From Candidatus Delongbacteria bacterium (lineage in GTDB: Bacteria > CAIWAD01), in assembly GCA_020634015.1 (NCBI GenBank), contig JACKCN010000001.1:479001-543000 (forward strand): a stretch of 64,000 bases of DNA, in the 5' to 3' direction. This document shows positions 9,284 through 18,562 of the stretch, one piece after another (positions within the stretch are counted from its first letter, which is position 1; every line of letters starts with the position of its first letter). The position numbers and the translations under genes were made by a program. Under the pieces are notes generated by a model. It searched no databases. It was given only the letters and a program-made list of their open reading frames with translations, and was not told the DNA's origin.

Positions 9284-10414
9284 TCAACCGTCGGCCAGCA
9301 ACTCCCGGAACAGATCGGCGTACTCCCGAACCTTTTTGTCCACAGAGAAGTCATCTGCACGCAATTGTCCAGCCCTGCCAAGGCGTCCAGCACGTTGTGG
9401 ATCCGCAATCAATCCGTCTATCGCCCGGGCCAAGGCGACTGGATCCTCCGGTGGTACCAACACTCCATTGACGTCGTGCTGAATAATTTCGCCCGGCCCG
9501 AATTCGCAGTCGGTGCTGATCACGGGCAATCCACTCGCCATGGCTTCGACCAGGACATTGCCGAACCCCTCCCAGCGTGAGCCCAACACAAAAATGTCCG
9601 CCTTTCGCATCTCCTGCCAGGGAGAATCGACAAAACCGGGAAGAGTCACCTGATCATCCAGGCCCAGTTCATGCCTCAATCGCCGCAATACAGTCTCCTC
9701 CGGCCCACCGCCCAAGATGGTCAAGTGCGGTACAGGCCGGGTCTGCACCTGTGCAAGGGCTCGCAGAACCACATCGAAACCCTTCTGGTGATGCAAACGC
9801 CCACAACAAAGCAAGTGCATTGGCTCGTTCCTGCCGAGATATTCATCTCGCGCTTCGGTATCAGGTAGCAGAGAGGATGCCATTTCGATGGGGTTGTTGA
9901 TGGTGCGAAACCGCTCTAACGGAAGACCGGTGATACCCGACAAGGCAGTACGCAGCCCCTCGGAAACACACACGATGCTCGCAGCCCGGCGATAGAAATG
10001 CTTGAGAATGACCATCCGTTTGAATCGAATGGCGGCGCTGTAGCGGGCAAACTGGATCAGCGGATTGTTGTGCTCACTGGCGACCCAGACCAAGGATCGC
10101 GATCCCAGCGCCATCCGGAAAGCAGCCAGGCTGTTCGGCCAGGGCAGGGAACTGAACAGGATCGAAGCCCGATGGCGCCGGATCAGCTGTTCCAGCCGGA
10201 ACAACAGCCTGCCCGTTGACAACTGGCGTCCCGTTTCAAGACACTCCACCGGAACTCCGGCAGGCACCTGCCCCAGTAATGGACCACGCCCACGCCGCAG
10301 AACGAGAACCGGCGTGAATCCCATCTCCGGCAGATGGCGCATCAGGGCCAGAGCATTCCTCTCAGCCCCCCCACCGCTCATCTGCTCCAGTAACAGGATC
10401 ACTACCGGCTTCAT
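9284..10414 (-). CDS. Glycosyltransferase family 4 protein
   Basis: 376 residues. Begins PVVILLLEQMSGGGAERNAL, the GT4 N-terminal glycine-rich acceptor loop (GGAER). Donor half: LLCCGRLHHQKGFDVVLRAL, LTILGGGPEETVL, and GSRWEGFGNVLVEAMASG with the EX7E-type Glu pair (E-GFGNVLV-E). This is the best-conserved GT4 of the locus. ATG 10414 starts at the conserved motif; an upstream alternative would add 40 unsupported residues. First gene of a two-gene minus-strand operon with the methyltransferase. Confidence 0.9.
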   Translation of the reverse strand: MKPVVILLLEQMSGGGAERNALALMRHLPEMGFTPVLVLRRGRGPLLGQVPAGVPVECLETGRQLSTGRLLFRLEQLIRRHRASILFSSLPWPNSLAAFRMALGSRSLVWVASEHNNPLIQFARYSAAIRFKRMVILKHFYRRAASIVCVSEGLRTALSGITGLPLERFRTINNPIEMASSLLPDTEARDEYLGRNEPMHLLCCGRLHHQKGFDVVLRALAQVQTRPVPHLTILGGGPEETVLRRLRHELGLDDQVTLPGFVDSPWQEMRKADIFVLGSRWEGFGNVLVEAMASGLPVISTDCEFGPGEIIQHDVNGVLVPPEDPVALARAIDGLIADPQRAGRLGRAGQLRADDFSVDKKVREYADLFRELLADG

Positions 10415-10772
10415 TGGAACGTCAATTTCGGGTTGGAAGAATCCGGAACGCAAGCGAACAGAATCTGAAAGTGATTCATGACAGCCGAAACCGCAAAACA
10501 CTCCAGACTGATCGGCATCAGGCTGCTTCCACATATGGAGTGGCCGAAGTTCATGTCATGAGCCATCCTACTGGGTTGCTGCTGTGGCCAGAGCATACAA
10601 ATCCTTAACATGTGGCCATGTTCGGGCGGTCAGAGCACATACTATTGAACCATCAGGTGAGTGAAGGCGCAATTCGTGTTCGTTTAGCAGAAAAAGGCGT
10701 GCATTTGTATCGAGGCAAGCAAAGCAGCCCACATCGGATCAATCCGTCCATGAAACCACCAGAAGGCAAAAC
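10415..10772. other. Divergent intergenic region, 358 bases
   Basis: Lies between the leftward GT4 gene and the rightward methyltransferase at 10773. It looks visibly less GC-rich than the surrounding operons. No gene, hairpin or repeat stands out. Promoters for both divergent units must be here, but I cannot place them with confidence. Confidence 0.5.
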
Positions 10773-11522
10773 ATGAGCCGGGGACAGCAGTTGACGTTGA
10801 TCGGAAGCTGGAAGGCCGAGGTCGACTACATGGCTTCACTGATACTATCGGTCCCGGTTGAGTCAGGTGAGTCAATGCGGATACTTGAGGCTGGCTGTGG
10901 TCGGAAATGGCCATTCAACTTCAGCGCTGTTCCGCATCATCTTACCGGAGTGGATCTGGATGCCATGGCTCTTCAGATCCGTGCCCAGACTTTGGGTGAT
11001 CTCCATGAGGCGATTGTGGGCGATCTGTGCACTGTCGACCTCGGGGAGAACAAATTCCATGTCATCTATTGTTCGTTTGTGCTTGAGCACATTCCGGAGG
11101 CCAGAAAGGCGTTGGAGAACTTGATCAGGTCAACGCGTCAGGGAGGTGTGATCATCGTGAAAGTTCCGGATCCGGTTTCCGTGCAGGGATTCGTTACTCG
11201 TTGGACTCCGCATTGGTTTCATGTGTTGTACTATCGGCACATCCTGCGGAACCCCAATGCTGGCAAACCTGGACACGGTCCTTATCCGACTCACTATACC
11301 CCCGTGATCAGCAGACCCGGGATCCGTCAGTTCTGCGACAACAGTGAAGGCAGGGTCGCAATGGAGATGGAACTGGGCGATGGTTATTCCTCTCCTGGAA
11401 AAGGATTGCGTGGCAAATTGATCTGGTTGGCCAAGTCCACATTCTGGATGCTTTCACTGGGAAGACTAAGCAGGACACACACAGATCTGCTCTTCGTCAT
11501 GAGAAAGGCAAATGGGAACTGA
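10773..11522 (+). CDS. Class I SAM-dependent methyltransferase
   Basis: 249 residues. Motif I is RILEAGCGRKWPF, followed by LTGVDLDAMAL and the motif region VIYCSFVLEHIPEARKAL, then GGVIIVKVPDP. It is a methyltransf_11/25-like enzyme, probably acting on a sugar or lipid-linked intermediate. The ATG is preceded by AGAAGG seven bases upstream. Codon use is less GC-biased than in neighbouring genes. It heads the second rightward polysaccharide transcription unit. Confidence 0.82.
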   Translation: MSRGQQLTLIGSWKAEVDYMASLILSVPVESGESMRILEAGCGRKWPFNFSAVPHHLTGVDLDAMALQIRAQTLGDLHEAIVGDLCTVDLGENKFHVIYCSFVLEHIPEARKALENLIRSTRQGGVIIVKVPDPVSVQGFVTRWTPHWFHVLYYRHILRNPNAGKPGHGPYPTHYTPVISRPGIRQFCDNSEGRVAMEMELGDGYSSPGKGLRGKLIWLAKSTFWMLSLGRLSRTHTDLLFVMRKANGN

Positions 11523-11736
11523 ACACACACTATCCATACTTCTGGGCTGGAAGTTTGACATGCGAATTGCCACGAACATGATCCAGACCAGCATCAGCCA
11601 ATCGCAACTGTCCTTGAATGTGCAAGGACAGTTGGCTTCCAGCGCGGCCCAATTCCGGTTTGACCCGCTACAGCCGGAGAGCAGACCCATCGGACATTCG
11701 ATCCGCTGGATTGATTCAATCGCAGGCAAGCGATGA
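11512..11736 (+). CDS. Possible small protein (74 aa), unknown
   Basis: A 74-residue frame that overlaps the methyltransferase end by 11 bases and the polymerase start by four (ATGA), with GAAAGG just before its ATG. No transmembrane segment and no recognised motif; it is rich in Ser, Gln and Ile. Its coupled position is the main argument for being real. It could equally be chance spacing between two genes. Confidence 0.3.
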   Translation: MGTEHTLSILLGWKFDMRIATNMIQTSISQSQLSLNVQGQLASSAAQFRFDPLQPESRPIGHSIRWIDSIAGKR

Positions 11737-13208
11737 CCTCGAAACTCTTGCCCCCAGTTCAGGGCCCCAGCCCTGACTCAGACTTCATGTTTCGCATGAA
11801 TCACCGGATTCTTGGTCAGCAGTTGTTCGTGAGCATTGCACTTGGCCTGCCCGTGTTGGGCGCGTTGGTCTTGTCGCTGCGCACGAACGATTTTCTCCCA
11901 TTGACCATTTGCGTGTTCGTTGAGATCGTTCTGTGTATTCTGTTGCTCAAGCCACAGTCACTTGTCAACTACTTCCTGATGTTTGGGTACTTCTTCTTCC
12001 CTGGCAACCTGGGGAAGATCGGCGGACTTGTCACATTGAACTGGCTGCGGATATCCGTTCTGGCAATATTGTTCACCTTGCTCTCCGTAGTTACCATGAA
12101 ACACTTCCGCATCAGGAAAGGGTCTTACATAGAGTACGCCTTCTTCCTGACCTCAATGCCTTGGATCTTCTACATCGGTTTGACAATCTTCTGGGCGATC
12201 TCACCTCTCGATGCCATGCGGTATTACCCAAAACTTTTCTTCTGTCTTGCGGTCAGCATGGCACTGCTCCTCATGGAGGATATTCGCACACAGGATGCGG
12301 TGCGATATTTGCTGGTAGGAGGTCTGATGTTCGCGATTGCAGCTACGCCCTTCAAGGTGGAGCAATGGAACACGTCCGATGTGGCTTGGTTCACCGGGGT
12401 CTTTGGCCGGCACTCTCCCAAGTTCGCTCTCACTTTCATCGTCATGTTCTCACTGACGACTGCCATGTCGCGGATCCATCGGCGACTGAGCCTGACCACC
12501 TTCATCCTGAGCCTGGCCTGGCTCTCGCTTCTGCTGCAACGCGGGGCCATGTTGGCGCTGGCTTTCGGTGGCATTGCTCTCTGGATTCTATCCATGGACA
12601 AGATCAAGTTCTCGCGGCTGGTTCAGGCGGCAGTCTTCGCGATGTTCGTGGGAATGTTGTCCTTTACCATGCTGTACAATTCCAGCTTTTCCACCTACAT
12701 GTTCGTACCACACCGCGGCCCGCACGACCTGTTCATGGCCTTGCTCTCAGGAGACTTTCAGGGCGCGGTTGATGTGATCAATTTCAAGGGCAGGCTGGAA
12801 ATGTGGGGCTATGCAATGCAGCTCGGAGTCAGCTTCCTGGGCGCAGGGATGGGGTCTTCCGCTTACTACATGCGTGGCATGTTCGGTCGGATCTATGAGA
12901 TCCACAACGATCATCTGGCCTATCTGTTGGACGGCGGACTGCTTGGCTACTCACTGTTCTGGCTGATGTGGGTCGGGATGGCCGGTATGGCTTGGCACTA
13001 TCGCAAGTCCGTGGACAATCTGACACGGACTCTGGCCATCCTGATGGGGGCCTATGGTGCCGGACTGTTCATCTGGAGCATCGTGGACCATGTGATCTCT
13101 TACGCCGATGCCAGTATTGCTTACCTCTACATCCTGGCTGCCCTGTTGGTGAAACGCCAGCGGGAACTGGGATCGACAATTCCTCGGACGGAAACGATCG
13201 AGGCGTGA
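11733..13208 (+). CDS. Wzy/O-antigen-ligase-like membrane protein
   Basis: 491 residues with about 10-12 hydrophobic helices. The large periplasmic loop and the segment RLEMWGYAMQLGVSFLGAGMG, followed by YEIHNDHLAYLLDGGLLGYS, match the Wzy_C/O-antigen ligase family (conserved R/G-x-G and H-N-x-x-L-x-x-L-x-x-x-G). It would polymerise repeat units or ligate glycan to its acceptor at the periplasmic face of the inner membrane. Position next to a flippase and glycosyltransferases supports the polymerase reading. ATG 11733. Confidence 0.8.
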   Translation: MTSKLLPPVQGPSPDSDFMFRMNHRILGQQLFVSIALGLPVLGALVLSLRTNDFLPLTICVFVEIVLCILLLKPQSLVNYFLMFGYFFFPGNLGKIGGLVTLNWLRISVLAILFTLLSVVTMKHFRIRKGSYIEYAFFLTSMPWIFYIGLTIFWAISPLDAMRYYPKLFFCLAVSMALLLMEDIRTQDAVRYLLVGGLMFAIAATPFKVEQWNTSDVAWFTGVFGRHSPKFALTFIVMFSLTTAMSRIHRRLSLTTFILSLAWLSLLLQRGAMLALAFGGIALWILSMDKIKFSRLVQAAVFAMFVGMLSFTMLYNSSFSTYMFVPHRGPHDLFMALLSGDFQGAVDVINFKGRLEMWGYAMQLGVSFLGAGMGSSAYYMRGMFGRIYEIHNDHLAYLLDGGLLGYSLFWLMWVGMAGMAWHYRKSVDNLTRTLAILMGAYGAGLFIWSIVDHVISYADASIAYLYILAALLVKRQRELGSTIPRTETIEA

Positions 13209-13225
13209 GCCCACAATCACCCGGA

Positions 13226-14365
13226 ATGCAGATGCGACTTCTAGCTTTCATGCCAGCGCCTCCGCCCTTCAATGGGGCGACCTATATGGTCAGGCTGCTG
13301 GTGGAGTCCCCTTTCGCCAGGCAGCATGGCCTGGTACACATCGACTGCGGCTTCTCCCGCACCATCGGCGAGTATACCCGCTTTTCCGTCAAGAAAACAT
13401 TGCTGTTCGCCAGATACTGGCTCCGGCTGGTCGGCTCCATCCTGACCCGGCGCCCGGACTATGTGCTGTTCACTCCGGCCTTCTCCCGCAACCCGTTCAT
13501 CAAGGATGCACTGTATTGGCTCACGGCCCGGGCCCTGGGCTGTCGGGTGATCCTCTGGGCCCACGGCAATGGCCTGGATCGACTGTATGCGGACAGTGGT
13601 CGTGTGATGAAAGCATTCATCCGCTTCGCACATCGCCACGCGCGGGTGGCTGTCACCGTCGGCCAGCGACTGGACTTCAACTATTCCTTTCTGCTGCCCG
13701 CGGAACGGATCGATTTCGTGCACAACGGCATCCCTGTTGTCGAAAAGGTTCTGGCGGCCCCCGCCCCGCACGGGCAACGCGTGCTTTACCTTTCCAACAT
13801 GATCGAAAGCAAGGGCTGGAAAGTACTCTACTTGGCGGCGTGCACCCTGTGCGACGAGCTGTCGGAGCTGCAGGTCGACTTCTGCGGCCACCCCGACACC
13901 CAAAGCCGTAAAGAACTGGATGCATTCTTCAGGGAGGGCCCACATCCGGAACGTATCCGCTACCATGGTCCCGTGCATGGAGTTGAGAAGCAGCGCATGC
14001 TGGAGGCCTGCACCGTGTTCTGTTTTCCAAGTGCCTTCCCGTTCGAAGCATTCCCGTTGGTGAATCTGGAGGCCATGCAGGCCGGCAAACCGATTGTCAC
14101 CACGGATCAGGGGGCCATCCCGGAGGCAGTGGTAAACGGCCAGGGCGGTCTGATCGTACCACGGAACGAGCCCGCTGTTCTGGCAGACGCCCTGCGCTCG
14201 CTGCTGGAATCCCCGGAACGCTGTGCCCTGATGGGCTCCTACAACCGCAGTCTCTTCACCAGACAATTCACACTGAACGCGTTCAGCCAATCCTGGTCGA
14301 ATCTTCTGGAACGCCTGGCCCTTGAGGACGGTGTACTTCCAGTCTCACGAAAGGGCACTGCCTGA
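13226..14365 (+). CDS. Glycosyltransferase family 4 protein
   Basis: 379 residues. Begins with RLLAFMPAPPPFNGATYMV, a GT4 N-terminus. Later YLSNMIESKGWKVLYLAA, CGHPDTQSRKEL, RIRYHGPVHGVEKQRML and PFEAFPLVNLEAMQAGKPIV, the last with the EX7E donor-site Glu pair. The start could be GTG 13205 (overlapping the previous stop), ATG 13226 or ATG 13232; I chose 13226 because the conserved motif begins there. The stop overlaps the AsnB start by one base. Confidence 0.85.
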   Translation: MQMRLLAFMPAPPPFNGATYMVRLLVESPFARQHGLVHIDCGFSRTIGEYTRFSVKKTLLFARYWLRLVGSILTRRPDYVLFTPAFSRNPFIKDALYWLTARALGCRVILWAHGNGLDRLYADSGRVMKAFIRFAHRHARVAVTVGQRLDFNYSFLLPAERIDFVHNGIPVVEKVLAAPAPHGQRVLYLSNMIESKGWKVLYLAACTLCDELSELQVDFCGHPDTQSRKELDAFFREGPHPERIRYHGPVHGVEKQRMLEACTVFCFPSAFPFEAFPLVNLEAMQAGKPIVTTDQGAIPEAVVNGQGGLIVPRNEPAVLADALRSLLESPERCALMGSYNRSLFTRQFTLNAFSQSWSNLLERLALEDGVLPVSRKGTA

Positions 14366-16362
14366 TGTGTGGCATCGCAGGATTCGTCAGGACAACCGTT
14401 TGCGATTCGGGTCGCGAGCACATCCGTGAAATGTGCAGACGGATGGCCCACCGGGGGCCCGATGATGCAGGAACGGCCGTGCTCGATGGCGAGCAAGTCT
14501 TCCTTGGGTTCCGGCGCCTCAGCATCCTTGATCTCAGCAGGGCCGGACACCAGCCGATGATGCACCCCAGCCGGGATCTGGTGATCGTTTTCAACGGCGA
14601 ACTCTACAATTTCCAGGAAGTGCGTGCCGAGCTGGAAGGGTTGGGCACAGTCTTTCACAGCCACGGGGACACCGAGGTGCTGCTTGCGGCCTGGCATCGC
14701 TGGGGCGAAGCCTGCCTGCAACGCTTTCGGGGCATGTTCGCCTTCGCCCTGTGGGACCGGCGCGACCGCAGCCTGTGGCTGGTTCGAGATCGCCTGGGCA
14801 TCAAGCCTCTGTATTACACGGACGAAGGCCAGCCCGCCTTCGCCAGCGAGGTTAAAAGTCTGCTCGCTCTGCCCTGGGTGAACGCCACTCCCGACATGGA
14901 AGGAGTGCTGGGGCACCTGCTGTTCCTCTGGCTGCCTGAGCCGCGTACGGCCTTTGCCGGCATCCAGAAGCTGGCGGCCGGGCACTTGCTGCACTGGAAG
15001 GGCGGGCGCAGCGAGATCCGCCCATGGTGGGAACCAGAATTGACGGAATCACCCAGACCGGAAGACGAGCGGGAAGCCCTCGAGGAGCTTAAATCGCTTT
15101 TTGACCGCGTGATCCAACGGCATCTGATTTCGGATGTACCGGTGGGTGCCTTTCTCAGCGGGGGACTGGACAGCAGCCTGATCGTGGCCCGTATGGCGAC
15201 TTTGCGCCGTCAAGGGGCGGAGCGCCCCCTGGACACGTACTCCATCATCTTCAGCGAACGGGACAAGGCCTTCGAGGCGATGCCGGACGATCAGCGCTAT
15301 GCCCGCCTTGTGGCACAGCATACAGGCAGCAATCACCATGAGATACTGGTCGAGGACGATGTGGTGGAGCATCTGGATCGCTTGGTGTGGCATCTGGACG
15401 AACCGATAGCGGACCCAGCTGCTATCAATACTTGGCTGATCTGTCGCCAGGCCCGGAAGCAGGGAACCACCGTGATGCTTTCGGGAATGGGGGCCGATGA
15501 AGTATTCGGCGGATACCGCAAGCATCTGAGCGCCAGCCTTGCCGCGGACTTCCGCCGCTGGGTTCCGGGTATTCTGCGTACGGGCGTGATCGCGCCTCTG
15601 GTCGCTGCATTGCCGGTGGCCGGCCGCAATCGCGGCTATCGCCTGTTCCGCTGGGCCAAGCGCTTCATGAAAAGTGCCAACCTGCCGCCCCTCGAGTGTT
15701 TCATGGGCAACTACGCCTACTACGACGAGCGGGAATTGAACGGTCTGCTGCGACCCGAGCACGGATTCCGCTGGAACGAAACCTGGAGTGTGCGCCGCCA
15801 TCGCGAGCTGCTGGAACCTGTGCGTGACTGCGACATGGTGCAGCAGATGACTTGGCTGGACACTCGCCTGTTTCTGGTGAGCCACAATCTGAACTATTCG
15901 GACAAGGCCAGCATGGCTGCCGGCGTGGAACTGCGTGTGCCATTTGTGGATCACGAATTCACGGACTGGGCACTGGACCTGCCCTCGCGGCATCGGATTC
16001 GCGGCCTGCGTCAGAAGCACTTGTTGAAGGAGCTTGGTCTCGGCATGTTGCCGCGGAACGTGGTCGAACGCCCCAAAGCGCCATTCGGCAGCCCGCTGCG
16101 CTCGTGGATGCGTCACGGACTCAAACCCTTGCTGGACGAGGTCTTCAGTGAGGAAAGCGTACGCCGCCGCGGCTTGTTTGATTATCGAGCCCTGGCTGTC
16201 ATGCGGACAGACAACGACAGCGGACAGGCAGACTACGGCCACCGGCTGTGGGCCCTTTTGACCCTGGAACTGTGGTTCCGTCGTTTCATCGATGGACGAG
16301 TTCCCTTCGAATCCAACACGCCCGACCCCATTGGTTCCGGGCGTGAGCTGGTGCTCGATTGA
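14365..16362 (+). CDS. asnB: Asparagine synthase (glutamine-hydrolysing) family amidotransferase
   Basis: 665 residues. The mature N-terminus MCGIAGFV exposes Cys2, the class II glutamine amidotransferase nucleophile; RMAHRGPDD and FNGELYNFQE complete that domain. The synthetase half carries the PP-loop GAFLSGGLDSSLIVARM around residue 260, and MLSGMGADEVFGGYRKH. AsnB homologues inside exopolysaccharide clusters are thought to amidate sugar carboxyls (WbpS/AsnB-like) rather than make asparagine. Which applies here is undetermined. Start overlaps the preceding stop. Confidence 0.9.
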   Translation: MCGIAGFVRTTVCDSGREHIREMCRRMAHRGPDDAGTAVLDGEQVFLGFRRLSILDLSRAGHQPMMHPSRDLVIVFNGELYNFQEVRAELEGLGTVFHSHGDTEVLLAAWHRWGEACLQRFRGMFAFALWDRRDRSLWLVRDRLGIKPLYYTDEGQPAFASEVKSLLALPWVNATPDMEGVLGHLLFLWLPEPRTAFAGIQKLAAGHLLHWKGGRSEIRPWWEPELTESPRPEDEREALEELKSLFDRVIQRHLISDVPVGAFLSGGLDSSLIVARMATLRRQGAERPLDTYSIIFSERDKAFEAMPDDQRYARLVAQHTGSNHHEILVEDDVVEHLDRLVWHLDEPIADPAAINTWLICRQARKQGTTVMLSGMGADEVFGGYRKHLSASLAADFRRWVPGILRTGVIAPLVAALPVAGRNRGYRLFRWAKRFMKSANLPPLECFMGNYAYYDERELNGLLRPEHGFRWNETWSVRRHRELLEPVRDCDMVQQMTWLDTRLFLVSHNLNYSDKASMAAGVELRVPFVDHEFTDWALDLPSRHRIRGLRQKHLLKELGLGMLPRNVVERPKAPFGSPLRSWMRHGLKPLLDEVFSEESVRRRGLFDYRALAVMRTDNDSGQADYGHRLWALLTLELWFRRFIDGRVPFESNTPDPIGSGRELVLD

Positions 16363-16408
16363 GTGTCAGCATTCTGCCCCGAGTGAATCCATAAATGCTG
16401 GACATGCG

Positions 16409-18562
16409 ATGAAACAACTGATCCAGAATTTCAAGACCGGCGAGTTGTTGCTGGAAGATCTGCCGGCGCCCGCGATCGCGGGGCCGGGTGTCCGGGTGGC
16501 CAACGCCTTCTCGCTGATCAGCGCGGGCACCGAGCGCACCACGGTGTCCACGGCCCAGGCCAGCCTGGTGGGCAAGGCCCGCAAGCGGCCCGACCTGGTG
16601 AAACAGGTGCTGGAGAATGTGAAACGCGAAGGTCTGGGCGCCACCATCGAAAAGGTGCGCAGCCGGCTGGAGAGCATGAAGGCCATGGGCTACAGCAGCG
16701 CGGGCGTGGTGATTGAGAGCTCGTGCGAGGACTTCCGCCCGGGCGACCGGGTGGCCTGCGCGGGGGGCGGCTACGCCGTGCATGCCGAACAGATCTTCGT
16801 GCCACGCAACCTGTGTGTGGCGGTGCCCGAAGGCGTGGGTCTGGATCAGGCGGCCTTCACCACCCTGGGCGCGATCGCGCTGCAGGGAGTGCGCCAGGCG
16901 GACGTGCGGGTGGGCGAGTGTGTCACGGTGGTGGGACTGGGACTGCTGGGACTGCTGGCAGGCGCGATCCTCAAGGCTTCGGGCTGCCGGGTGATCGGTG
17001 CCGATATCGGCGCGGGCAACTTCGCGGCCGCCCGTGCTCTGGGTCTGCACGAACTTTGCCTGACCGGCGAACTGGAAACCGTGGTCGCGCGCGTCTCGCG
17101 CGGGCGGGGTGCCGATGCGGTGATCCTCTGCGCCAGCACGCGCAGCAACGAGCCTGTGGAACTGGCCGGGCGCATTTCGCGCAAGAAAGGCCGGGTGGTG
17201 GTGGTGGGAGCCGTGGGCATGGACCTGCCGCGCGAACCCGACTGGTACCAGAAGGAGCTGGAGCTGAAGATGAGCTGCAGCTACGGCCCGGGCCGCTACG
17301 ACCCCGAGTACGAGGAAGGCGGGCACGACTACCCGGTGGCGTACGTGCGCTGGACCGAAGGGCGCAACATGGAAGCCTTTCTGGACCTGCTGGCCGAGGG
17401 CCTGGATCTTGCGCCCCTGATCAGCCACCGTTTCTCCATTGACGACGCGCTCAAGGCCTACGATATCGTGCTGGGCAAGACTCCCGAACCGCATATCGGA
17501 ATTCTGCTGGAGTACGGGGCGGACCAGGCGGTCGTGTCACACCGGGCCAGCGCCGCAACCCGGGCCAATGGAGCGTCCGCCGGCCCGCGTGGCAATGGCA
17601 TCGCCTTCATCGGCGCGGGCAATTTCGCCCAGAGCTACCTGCTGCCCCACGTGAAGAAATACGGGTCGCAGCCACTGCACACGGTGGTGACCGGCACGGG
17701 AGTCAACGCGCGCGCCGTGGCGGGCAAATTCGATGTGCCCCATTTCGGCACCGATGGTGATGCCGTGATGGCCGATCCGGAGGTGGGCACGGTCTTCATC
17801 GCCACCCGCCACAACCTGCACGCGCCCTGGGTGCTGAAGGCGCTGGAGGCCGACAAGCGAATCTTCGTGGAAAAACCGCTCTGTCTCACCGAAGACGAAC
17901 TGGAACGCATCGTGGCCCTTCACGGGCTCAAGCGGGAACAGGGTCACTCCCCCATGCTGCTGGTGGGCTTCAATCGGCGCTTTGCTCCGCTGACCCAGGA
18001 GCTGGCCCGTTTTCTGCCCCGCGACGAACCCCGCATGATCCATTACCGGGTGAATGCGGGCATGATTCCCTCGAACAGCTGGATCCAGGACCCCGCAGTG
18101 GGCGGTGGACGCATCATGGGCGAACTGTGTCACTTCATCGATACCTGCAGTTTCCTCTGCGCGGGCCCGCTGCGCTCGGTGCAGGCAGCCGCCCTGCCCA
18201 ACGCGGGCCGCTGGCATGACGACAACCTGAGCGTGAGCCTGCGCTGGGCCGATGGCTCACTGGCCTGCATCCAGTATCTGGCCAATGGCAGCCGACTGCT
18301 GCCCAAGGAGCGGCTCGAAGTCTCCTGCGCCGGACACAGCGCCGTGCTGGACGACTTCCGCAAGCTCGAGCTCTTCTCAGGGCGCGCCCAGTCACACAAA
18401 TCGGCCCAGGACAAGGGCCACGAGATGGAAGTCCGCACCTTCCTGGATGCCCTGGCCAGCGGCAACAGCCCGATTCCCTTCGAGAGCCTGGTGGAAACCA
18501 CGCGCGCCACCCTGCTGGTGAAACGTTCCCTCGAAGACGGTCTGGAACACACCCTGGCGTGA
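16409..18562 (+). CDS. Bi-domain oxidoreductase (MDR alcohol dehydrogenase + Gfo/Idh/MocA)
   Basis: 717 residues. Residues 1-375 form a zinc-alcohol-dehydrogenase-like MDR domain with the Rossmann motif GLGLLGLLAGAIL and ADIGAGNFAAARALG. From about residue 394 a Gfo/Idh/MocA domain follows: IAFIGAGNFAQSYLLPH, the EKPLC active-site motif, and NRRFAPLTQEL. This fused architecture is known from polysaccharide loci, often beside heparinase II/III-like proteins, and is presumed to modify nucleotide sugars. ATG 16409 lies 46 bases after asnB. The following gene starts with an overlapping GTGA. Confidence 0.88.
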   Translation: MKQLIQNFKTGELLLEDLPAPAIAGPGVRVANAFSLISAGTERTTVSTAQASLVGKARKRPDLVKQVLENVKREGLGATIEKVRSRLESMKAMGYSSAGVVIESSCEDFRPGDRVACAGGGYAVHAEQIFVPRNLCVAVPEGVGLDQAAFTTLGAIALQGVRQADVRVGECVTVVGLGLLGLLAGAILKASGCRVIGADIGAGNFAAARALGLHELCLTGELETVVARVSRGRGADAVILCASTRSNEPVELAGRISRKKGRVVVVGAVGMDLPREPDWYQKELELKMSCSYGPGRYDPEYEEGGHDYPVAYVRWTEGRNMEAFLDLLAEGLDLAPLISHRFSIDDALKAYDIVLGKTPEPHIGILLEYGADQAVVSHRASAATRANGASAGPRGNGIAFIGAGNFAQSYLLPHVKKYGSQPLHTVVTGTGVNARAVAGKFDVPHFGTDGDAVMADPEVGTVFIATRHNLHAPWVLKALEADKRIFVEKPLCLTEDELERIVALHGLKREQGHSPMLLVGFNRRFAPLTQELARFLPRDEPRMIHYRVNAGMIPSNSWIQDPAVGGGRIMGELCHFIDTCSFLCAGPLRSVQAAALPNAGRWHDDNLSVSLRWADGSLACIQYLANGSRLLPKERLEVSCAGHSAVLDDFRKLELFSGRAQSHKSAQDKGHEMEVRTFLDALASGNSPIPFESLVETTRATLLVKRSLEDGLEHTLA

